Positions 57,760 through 64,000 of a DNA stretch of 64,000 nucleotides are shown here, piece by piece. The translations under genes were made by a program, and so were the position numbers. Source of the DNA: an uncultured Dermabacter sp. (GTDB lineage: Bacteria > Actinomycetota > Actinomycetes > Actinomycetales > Dermabacteraceae); assembly GCA_947252755.1 (NCBI GenBank), contig CAMXWV010000009.1, forward strand, positions 51,558-115,557, in the 5' to 3' direction. Within the stretch, counting starts at the first letter, position 1, and every line of letters begins with the position of its first letter. The notes beneath the pieces were generated by a model, which ran no database searches, was not told where the DNA came from, and was given only the letters and a program-made list of their open reading frames with translations.

Positions 57760-59286
57760 TTAGGCGAACTGGCTGGCGTTGCGGGAGTTGTACACGTCCT
57801 CGTCCAGGATCTTCTCTCGCTTGGCAACGATCGCGGGCACGAGCGCCTGACCGGTGACATTCAGGGCGGTGCGGCCCATGTCAACGATCGGGTCAATCGC
57901 CATCAGCAGGCCCACGCCGGCAAGCGGCAGACCCAGTGTGGACAGGGTCAGGGTCAGCATGACCACGGAGCCGGTCATGCCGGCGGTGGCGGCAGAGCCC
58001 AGCACGGACACGAGAGCGATCAGCACGTAGTCGGTGACGCCGAGCTGCACGTCGAAGAAGTTCGCCACGAAGATCGCAGCGAGAGCGGGGTACACGGCGG
58101 CGCAGCCGTCCATCTTGGACACGGCGCCGAGCGGCACCGCGAACGAGGTGTAGTGCGCGGGCACACCGAGGTTCTTCTCGGTGACGCTCATGGTGACGGG
58201 CATGGTGCCGAGCGAGGAGCGTGACACGAAGCCGAGCTGCGCTGCGGGCCATACGCCGCGCAGGAATGCGATCGGGCTGAGACCGTTCATGAGCAGCAGG
58301 ACCGGGTACACCACCAAGAACACAATGAGCAGGCCGGCGTAGAGGGCGGCCACGAACACGCCGAGCTGGCTGAGGGTGGACCAGCCGTAGGAGACCACCG
58401 CGTAGCCGATCAGGCCGATGGTTCCGATCGGGGCAAGGCGGATGATCCACCACAGCACTTTCTGCACCACCTCGAGCGCAGCCCGGATGAACGTGAGGAA
58501 CGGTTCGGCCTTCTCCCCCACGGACAGGGTTGCAATGCCCACTGCGATGGAGATGACCAGGATCTGCAGCGCATTGAATGAGAGGTTCACGCCGTCATCG
58601 GTGGCGGAGGCGGTGATTCCCAGGAAGTTCGTGGGGATCAGGCCCACCAGGAAGTCCAGCCAGGAGCCGGTCTTGTCCGGCTCTGCTGCGGTCGACGCGT
58701 CCACGCTCGTGTTGTTGCCCGGCTGCGTGAGCAGGCCCACGCCCATGCCGACCGCCACGGAGATGGCGGCGGTGATGGCGAACCAGACAAGGGTTTTCCA
58801 GGCGAGTCGGGCACCGTTGGCCATCTGCTTCAGGTTCGCGATGGACGCCACCACGGCCAGGAAGATCAGCGGCGGCACGATCGCTTTCAGCAGGGTGATG
58901 AACGCGGTGCCGATCGTGTCGAGGGCAACGGCGAGCCAGTTGTCCACTGCTGGGGCGTCGGCGGTGGCGGGCGCTGCGGGCCCCATTGCGGATGCGACGA
59001 AACCGAGCGCCACACCCAGAGCAAGACCGATGAGGACCTGGTAGCCGAAGGGGATGGCGGTGAGGGCGCGCCGGATCGGCCCAGGCTCACGGGCGGGACC
59101 GGTCTCGCGGGCCGGGCCGGGTTCACGGGCTGGCCCACGCTCACGGGCTGGGTCGGGTTCACGGGCCGGGCCGGGGGCGCCGGTGGTGGATTCGCTCGTG
59201 GTGCGCGGATCAGCGGTGTTTGCTGCGGTCTGCTCCGTGTTCGGGCCCGACGCGGACGTGGACCGGGAGTCGTTGCTGGTGCTCAT
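57760..59286 (-). CDS. DAACS-family dicarboxylate/amino acid:cation symporter
   Basis: A 508-residue transporter of the GltP/DctA type with eight helices and two re-entrant hairpins. SRSSLGTMPVTMSVTE is the first serine-rich hairpin, FAVPLGAVSKMDGCAAVYPAL the N-M-D-G region, and MAIDPIVDMGRTALNVTGQ the ligand-binding helix 8. It takes up a dicarboxylate, glutamate or serine-like solute with sodium or protons. The first ~60 residues are a disordered leader with GPAREP-type repeats. ATG 59286 is preferred to a longer frame. Confidence 0.9.
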   Translation of the reverse strand: MSTSNDSRSTSASGPNTEQTAANTADPRTTSESTTGAPGPAREPDPARERGPAREPGPARETGPAREPGPIRRALTAIPFGYQVLIGLALGVALGFVASAMGPAAPATADAPAVDNWLAVALDTIGTAFITLLKAIVPPLIFLAVVASIANLKQMANGARLAWKTLVWFAITAAISVAVGMGVGLLTQPGNNTSVDASTAAEPDKTGSWLDFLVGLIPTNFLGITASATDDGVNLSFNALQILVISIAVGIATLSVGEKAEPFLTFIRAALEVVQKVLWWIIRLAPIGTIGLIGYAVVSYGWSTLSQLGVFVAALYAGLLIVFLVVYPVLLLMNGLSPIAFLRGVWPAAQLGFVSRSSLGTMPVTMSVTEKNLGVPAHYTSFAVPLGAVSKMDGCAAVYPALAAIFVANFFDVQLGVTDYVLIALVSVLGSAATAGMTGSVVMLTLTLSTLGLPLAGVGLLMAIDPIVDMGRTALNVTGQALVPAIVAKREKILDEDVYNSRNASQFA

Positions 59287-59531
59287 GATCGCCACTGTAT
59301 CCACGATTTGCTTCTGGAGGCCATAAAGAGACGTTATGTGTGACGCGCCCCGCTCAGCGCACATCCCCGCACTTCGCTCAGCGCCCCCGCTTCGCGCTGC
59401 GCGCGTCCCGCCTCGCACCCGGCAGTTTGCCCCTGCTCCGACCCACTCCACGCGCGACCCACCCACGTCCCACCGCGCTGCGCATCGCTCGATCCCACCT
59501 GGTCCACATTCCGCACATCTAGGCTCGGTCT

Positions 59532-59951
59532 ATGGGACTTCTGCGCTTCATCCTCAACATCATCTGGCTGGTCACCGCGGGCGTGTGGCTGTGGCTCGGC
59601 TACATGCTGGCCGGTGTTCTCGCCTGCCTGCTGATCGTGACGATCCCGTTCGGTGTTGCGTCGTTCCGGATTGCGGGATTCGTGCTGTGGCCCTTCGGCC
59701 GGGAGACCATCACCACCCGTGAGCCCACGGCGGCAAGCACGCTCGGCAACGTGATCTGGTTCGTGATCGCGGGCCTGTGGCTGGCCATCGCGCACGTGAC
59801 AACCGCAGCAGCGCAGGCGGTCACGATTATCGGGCTGCCACTCGCATGGGCGAACATCAAGCTCATCCCGGTCACGTGCTTCCCGTTCGGCCGCGAAGTG
59901 GTCCGCTCCGATGCCGCGCGGGCGGCCATGCTGCCCACGGCCCGATCCTGA
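59532..59951 (+). CDS. YccF domain-containing membrane protein
   Basis: A 139-residue protein with four hydrophobic helices in two similar halves, each an NxIWxVxAGxWLxxxH/Y unit followed by IPFGxxxFRIAxF and a WPFGRE or FPFGRE turn. This is the YccF/DUF307 family, of unknown function. It runs divergently from the symporter. Its stop codon is inside a 50-bp direct repeat. Confidence 0.88.
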   Translation: MGLLRFILNIIWLVTAGVWLWLGYMLAGVLACLLIVTIPFGVASFRIAGFVLWPFGRETITTREPTAASTLGNVIWFVIAGLWLAIAHVTTAAAQAVTIIGLPLAWANIKLIPVTCFPFGREVVRSDAARAAMLPTARS

Positions 59952-60046
59952 CCTGTACCTCCGCCGCCTGCACACCGCGTGGGCACGTCGGCCCTTCCTG
60001 ACCTGCAGCTCCGCCGCCTGCTCCCTGCGCGGGCACCACGGCCTGG
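59947..60046. repeat. Two 50-bp direct repeats at the YccF 3' end
   Basis: Units 59947-59996 and 59997-60046 both start CCTGACCTG and share CTCCGCCGCCTG and GGGCAC. The YccF stop is in unit one. The remaining 160 bp before metY hold no recognisable riboswitch. Confidence 0.7.
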
Positions 60047-60206
60047 ACGTTCCTGTGTGACGGTATATGTCCGAACCCTGGCCTTCGCAGCATCCTCGCC
60101 TTTAGCGTTGCCGTACCCCGCAGCGGGCGGGTGCCGTCACTGACTTCGGCCCCGCGTCGAACCCCGCGCTCGCTGCCAAAACAGCACCGCCAGAGGAGAC
60201 CACACC

Positions 60207-61574
60207 ATGTCCGAGCTCGCATTCGAAACCCGCCAGATCCACGCCGGCCAGCAGCCGGACAGCGACACCGGTTCGCGGGCCCTGCCGATCTACCAAACCA
60301 CCAGCTTCGTGTTCCCGTCCGCGCAGACCGCCGCGGACCGCTTCTCACTGAAAGAGCTCGGCCCGATCTACTCACGCCTGGGCAACCCCACTCTTGAAGT
60401 GGTGGAAACCCGGATCGCCAGCCTGGAAGGCGGCGTGGGCGCTGTTCTGCTCTCCTCCGGTCAGGCCGCGCTGACCCTGGCGATCCTCAACATCGCCGGG
60501 CCTGGCGATCACGTTGTGGCCAGCGCTGCGCTGTACGGAGGCTCCTACAACCTGCTGGACGTCACGCTGCGACGCCTGGGCATTGACACCACGTTCGTGC
60601 AGGACGCGTCGGACATCGAGCAGTGGCGCGCAGCCGCCCGACCCACCACCAAGGCATTCTTCGGCGAGGCCGTTGCGAACCCGGAGTCGCTTGTGCTGGA
60701 CCTGCGGGCGGTTGCGGACGCCGCCCACGACGCCGGAGTACCGTTCATCGTGGACTCCACGTCCACCACCCCATACCTGGTGCGGCCAATCGAACACGGC
60801 GCGGACATCGTGATCCACTCCGCCACGAAATACCTGGGCGGGCACGGCTCCGCGATCGGCGGCGTGGTGGTTGACGCCGGCACCTTCGATTTCTCCCAGG
60901 ACCCGGAGCGGTTCCCGGACTTCAATCAGCCCGACGAGTCCTACAACGGCCTCGTGTACGCCCGTGACCTCGGCCCTGATTCACCGTTCGGCGCGAACGT
61001 GTCCTACGGCATCAAGCTGCGCGTGCAGCTGCTGCGGGACATCGGTGCGTGCCTGTCCCCGTTCAACGCGTTCCTGATCGCGCAGGGCATCGAAACGCTC
61101 TCGCTGCGGGTGGAGCGGCATGTGCAGAACGCGCAGGCCGTGGCGGAATGGCTCGAGGCGCATGAAGCGGTCGAATCCGTCTCCTACGCGGGCCTTGCCT
61201 CCTCGCCGTCGGCAGAGCTGGCGCGCCGGTATCTTCCCAAGGGCGTGGGGTCGGTGCTCGGCTTCACCCTCCGCGATGGGTACGACGCAGCCGTGGCATT
61301 CGTTGATGCTCTCGAACTGCACTCGCAGGTGGCGAACATCGGGGATGTGCGCTCGCTGGTGATCCACCCGGCGTCCACCACCCATTCACAGCTGGATGAG
61401 GAGGCGCAGCGTGGGGCAGGCGTGGGCCCGGGCTTCATCCGCCTTTCGGTGGGGCTCGAAGCAGTGCAGGACATTCTGGCGGATCTGGAGAAGGGGTTCG
61501 CGGCGGCTGCGTCGGTCGGTGAGGCCGGGGCTGAGCATCGGGAGCTGGCTACCGCGGGAGCGGACCGGGCATGA
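60207..61574 (+). CDS. metY: O-acetylhomoserine aminocarboxypropyltransferase (sulfhydrylase)
   Basis: A 455-residue gamma-family PLP enzyme that makes homocysteine from O-acetylhomoserine and sulfide. FETRQIHAGQQPD at the N-terminus, YQTTSFVF, the PLP lysine in IHSATKYLGGHGSAIGG, and FIRLSVGLEAVQDILADL at the C-terminus are all typical. ATG 60207 follows GAGGAGACC. It overlaps metX by ATGA, so the two make homocysteine from homoserine in one transcript. Confidence 0.95.
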   Translation: MSELAFETRQIHAGQQPDSDTGSRALPIYQTTSFVFPSAQTAADRFSLKELGPIYSRLGNPTLEVVETRIASLEGGVGAVLLSSGQAALTLAILNIAGPGDHVVASAALYGGSYNLLDVTLRRLGIDTTFVQDASDIEQWRAAARPTTKAFFGEAVANPESLVLDLRAVADAAHDAGVPFIVDSTSTTPYLVRPIEHGADIVIHSATKYLGGHGSAIGGVVVDAGTFDFSQDPERFPDFNQPDESYNGLVYARDLGPDSPFGANVSYGIKLRVQLLRDIGACLSPFNAFLIAQGIETLSLRVERHVQNAQAVAEWLEAHEAVESVSYAGLASSPSAELARRYLPKGVGSVLGFTLRDGYDAAVAFVDALELHSQVANIGDVRSLVIHPASTTHSQLDEEAQRGAGVGPGFIRLSVGLEAVQDILADLEKGFAAAASVGEAGAEHRELATAGADRA

Positions 61575-62953
61575 CTACGCCGCCGGTGGTGCATCCGGCT
61601 GCTCAGCGCGTCACGATGCGCGATGTGCAGCTGGAGGCGGGTTCGCTGCCTGAGGTGACGATCGCGTACGAAACGTTCGGCACCCTCAATGCGGACCGCT
61701 CGAATGCGGTGCTGATCGCGCATGCGCTCACCGGCGATTCCCATGTCAGCTCCGCGGGGCCGCGCCCGGGGCTCGGGCGTAATGCCGCCGGGCCTCCCGC
61801 CGGGCCCGGTGCCGCAACTGCAGCCGGGCCGGGGGCCGGGCGCCATACCGCCGCACCCTTTTCCGGGTCCGATGCCGCGCCTCCCGCCAGGCCCGATGCC
61901 GCGCCTCCCGCCAGGCCCGATGCCGCGCCTCCCGCCAGGCCCGATGCCGCGCCTCCCGCCCCCTCCGTCCCGGGCTGGTGGGAGGAGCTGGTGGGGCCCG
62001 GCCGTGCGATCAACACCGACGAACTGTTCGTGATCTGCTCCAACGTGATCGGCGGCTGCACCGGCACCACCGGCCCCTCCAGCATCGCGCCCGACGGCGC
62101 CCCCTACGGCAGTCGTTTTCCACGCATCTCCATCCGAGACATGGCCCGGCTCGACCTGGCACTGCTCGACCACTTGGGTGTGCGTCGGCTGCATTCCGCG
62201 GTGGGCGGGTCAATGGGCGGAGCCCGAATGCTGGAGCTGGCCCTAGAAGCACCCGAGCGTGTGGCGCGGCTGTGCGTGCTGGCAGCACCCGCGTACTCCA
62301 CCGCGGACCAGATCGCGTGGGCACACACCCAGCTCACCGCGATCACCATGGACCCCGCGTACTGCGGCGGGGACTACCGGGCGCGCGGCACCGAGCCCCG
62401 GCAAGGATTGGCACTCGCCCGGCAGATTGCGCATATGACCTACCGGTGCGCGTCGGAGCTGAACAGCCGCTTCGGCGCCGACACCGTTCCAGCAGCCAAC
62501 CCAGCACCCCACCCAAGCGGCACGGCGCCCGCCAGCGGCGGTGCGGCAAGCGCGCGGCCGGCGGGGGCGCGCCAGTCGGATGCGCCGTACTACCAGGCCG
62601 AGTCCTACCTGGACTACCACGGCGAAAAACTCGTCAACCGGTTCGACGCCCAGTCCTATGTTCTGCTCACCGAAGCGCTGAGCGGGCATGACGTGCGTCG
62701 CGGCCGGGCGGACGCGCTGCCCCGCGCTCTCGCCGGCTACACCGGCCCCGCGCTCGTGCTGTCCATCGACTCGGACCGGCTCTACCCGCCCGCGCAGGTG
62801 GAAGAGCTCGCGGACGCACTGCCCGGAAAAGTCCGCTACGCCGAGCTCACCAGCACCGCTGGCCACGACGGGTTCCTGACGGAGCACGCGGCCGTGGGTG
62901 AACAGCTGGAGCGTTTCTTCGCAGAAACCGCCTGCCGCTGCGTAGCAGCCTGA
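61571..62953 (+). CDS. metX: Homoserine O-acetyltransferase with low-complexity insertions
   Basis: A 460-residue alpha/beta-hydrolase; the family is usually about 370-390. IAYETFGTLNADRSNAVLIAHALTGDSHV, the nucleophile in GGSMGGARML, Asp in LSIDSDRLYPP and His in GHDGF are intact. Two Pro/Ala/Gly/Asp-rich insertions explain the excess: about 65 residues after SHV (repeats of ARPDAAPP) and about 25 near residue 310. The first is encoded by 24-bp tandem DNA repeats (61871-61960). The catalytic frame is intact, so it is probably active. It acetylates homoserine for MetY. Confidence 0.92.
   Translation: MTTPPVVHPAAQRVTMRDVQLEAGSLPEVTIAYETFGTLNADRSNAVLIAHALTGDSHVSSAGPRPGLGRNAAGPPAGPGAATAAGPGAGRHTAAPFSGSDAAPPARPDAAPPARPDAAPPARPDAAPPAPSVPGWWEELVGPGRAINTDELFVICSNVIGGCTGTTGPSSIAPDGAPYGSRFPRISIRDMARLDLALLDHLGVRRLHSAVGGSMGGARMLELALEAPERVARLCVLAAPAYSTADQIAWAHTQLTAITMDPAYCGGDYRARGTEPRQGLALARQIAHMTYRCASELNSRFGADTVPAANPAPHPSGTAPASGGAASARPAGARQSDAPYYQAESYLDYHGEKLVNRFDAQSYVLLTEALSGHDVRRGRADALPRALAGYTGPALVLSIDSDRLYPPAQVEELADALPGKVRYAELTSTAGHDGFLTEHAAVGEQLERFFAETACRCVAA
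61871..61960. repeat. 24-bp in-frame tandem repeats inside metX
   Basis: Three full units (61871, 61895, 61919) beginning GATGCCGCGCCTCCCGCC and most of a fourth. Being a multiple of three, copy-number change would add or remove eight residues without a frameshift. Confidence 0.9.
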
Positions 62954-62992
62954 GGGTGTAGCATCGGCGCCCAGCTGCGGCGGGCGTCGGCG

Positions 62993-63493
62993 TCAGTTCC
63001 GCAACGCCGATTCGATCTCGCGGAAGATCTCCTCGCTGAACGCCACGAGCCGAATCTCCTGCACCGCGGTTGACGTGGTGCGCAGCGTGTCCACGGCGAT
63101 AGCAACCGCATCCGCCAAAGGCCACCGGTATACCCCCGCGCTGATCAGCGGAAAGGCGATGCTCCCCACCCCGAGCTCATCCGCCGTCTCCAGCGAGCGT
63201 CGGTAGCAGGAGGCGAGCAGGTCAGGATCCTGTTCACCGGCACCATAGTTCGGACCAACAGTGTGGATCACCCAGCGGGCGGGCAGGCTGCCACCGGTAG
63301 TCCAGCCGGCATCACCGGTGGCGAGGCCGTTCGGGAAGCGGTCGATGCACTCCTGCAGCAGACCTGGCCCGGCGGCGCGATGGATCGCGCCGTCCACGCC
63401 ACCGCCGCCGCGCATCTGCCGGTTCGCGGCATTGACCACCGCATCCACGCGCTGCTGTGTGATGTCTCCAAGAACTGCGTCAATCGCTGCCAT
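62993..63493 (-). CDS. Macrodomain protein (ADP-ribose-binding)
   Basis: A 166-residue single macrodomain. AIDAVLGDITQQRVDAVVNAANRQMRGGGGVDGAIHRAAG is the N-terminal ADP-ribose pocket (Asp, Asn, Gly-rich loop), and IAFPLISAGVYRWP is the second binding loop. This class (YmdB-like) removes ADP-ribose from proteins or hydrolyses O-acetyl-ADP-ribose. It is convergent with metX, 39 bp apart. Confidence 0.93.
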   Translation of the reverse strand: MAAIDAVLGDITQQRVDAVVNAANRQMRGGGGVDGAIHRAAGPGLLQECIDRFPNGLATGDAGWTTGGSLPARWVIHTVGPNYGAGEQDPDLLASCYRRSLETADELGVGSIAFPLISAGVYRWPLADAVAIAVDTLRTTSTAVQEIRLVAFSEEIFREIESALRN

Positions 63494-63626
63494 GGCTCGA
63501 TGCTACTGAGGCGGCCTGCCCGCCCGCTGCGGGCGGGCAAAGCCGGCGGGCGCGAACCAGCCCCGCCGGCCGCCAGAGGAGGCGGTCCGACTTCGCTGGC
63601 GCCCCAGTCGGAGCGCCGGAGCACCC

Positions 63627-63708
63627 AGCGTGCACAACTGGAGAGAGAACGGCTCATATCCGCCGTGGACAGCTCAGAACACGCCGTTAAGTCACAGTTG
63701 TGCACGCT
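63627..63708. repeat. Inverted repeat F (tandem copy of G)
   Basis: AGCGTGCACAACTG (63627-63640) and CAGTTGTGCACGCT (63695-63708) are a perfect stem; an inner AACGGC/GCCGTT (63648 and 63683) adds a second. A related copy lies 253 bp on. The region 63494-64000 has no other feature. Confidence 0.88.
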
Positions 63709-63880
63709 CCGGCGCGGGGACTGCCGGAAGCGGGGGCACGCTCCGGCGCGGCGGTACCAGCGGCGACCGGAGGGACGGCCTCGGCATCGGCCCGGCTGAC
63801 CGGCGGCTGGCCTCGCCAGGCTGGTTGTGGACGGCCGGAGGTCGGCGGTCGCCATCTGCGGCAGGCCGTCGGCTCACCAG

Positions 63881-63960
63881 GCGTGCACAACTGGAGAAGA
63901 AACTGTTCATTTCCGCCGTTGACGGTCAGAAACCCACCGTTCAGCCACAGTTGTGCACGC
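63881..63960. repeat. Inverted repeat G (copy of F)
   Basis: GCGTGCACAACTG (63881-63893) and CAGTTGTGCACGC (63948-63960) are perfect. Loop and flanks match F with scattered changes, and the 3' flank CTGCCGGAAGCGGGGGCACG is also shared with F. Window ends 40 bp later. Confidence 0.88.
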
Positions 63961-64000
63961 TCCGGCGCGAGGGGGGACTGCCGGAAGCGGGGGCACGCTC

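Noticed and set aside
60047..60206. SAM riboswitch before metY
   Set aside because: Methionine operons often have one, but no conserved SAM-I, SAM-II or SAM-IV core was seen in the 160 bp.

Overview
The window is chromosomal DNA from a high-GC Gram-positive actinobacterium, most likely of the order Micrococcales. The protein families fit this: RRxxxxGxAW Tat signals, a MetY-MetX pair, GluQRS, a rhomboid, a cyclophilin and a DUF5324-like protein together, and a DtxR/IdeR-type iron box. High GC, frequent GTG/TTG starts and ATGA-coupled genes agree. No rRNA, tRNA, phage, insertion sequence or CRISPR array was seen. The genus cannot be fixed from the sequence alone.

Region 1 (1-9.97 kb, all minus strand) is a surface polysaccharide operon that runs off the left edge. 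Its order from the promoter is: Wzz/BY-kinase, family-2 glycosyltransferase, GT-B protein with sialyltransferase-like motifs, CMP-sugar synthetase (NeuA type), a CBS-NeuB-SAF-TIM barrel fusion, GT4, Wzy/O-antigen ligase, and a second GT2 (partial). Together these predict a polymer containing sialic acid or another nonulosonic acid. Region 2 (9.97-13.8 kb) is an iron-siderophore ABC importer operon behind an IdeR-type box. Region 3 (13.98-25.6 kb) holds a LysR regulator, a membrane protein with a cysteine-less glutaredoxin-like domain, EcsC, Usp plus APC permease, a Tat-exported protein, an ArgE-like peptidase, NhaA, a DUF559 nuclease-like protein flanked by two copies of one palindrome, and two tandem aldo/keto reductases.

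Region 4 (25.6-37.2 kb) contains a cluster of DnaA boxes next to a rhomboid gene. It continues with an MMPL exporter, a MerR-ABC exporter operon with a possibly leaderless promoter, cyclophilin, a DUF5324-like protein and GluQRS. Rhomboid, cyclophilin and DUF5324 genes sit near oriC in other actinobacteria. Region 5 (37.2-44 kb) has a clear FMN riboswitch controlling a RibXY-like flavin uptake system, then TerC with a long structured leader, an Ogt/NnrD pair and a MalY-type aminotransferase. Region 6 (44-54.3 kb) has a SWIM-SNF2 helicase, a Tat-exported two-repeat surface protein, a beta-lactamase-like hydrolase, and a probable murein-peptide recycling operon (NlpC/P60, dipeptide epimerase, DUF819 transporter). 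Region 7 (54.3-64 kb) has a histidine phosphatase, an unknown repeat-tailed protein, DUF302, SUFU-like, a DAACS symporter, YccF, the MetY-MetX methionine operon and a macrodomain protein.

Two things recur across the window. One is a set of long perfect hairpins between genes, in several sequence families; one family brackets the nuclease gene and also forms the 3' end of two genes. The other is a high density of short tandem repeats, many placed at or across gene 3' ends.
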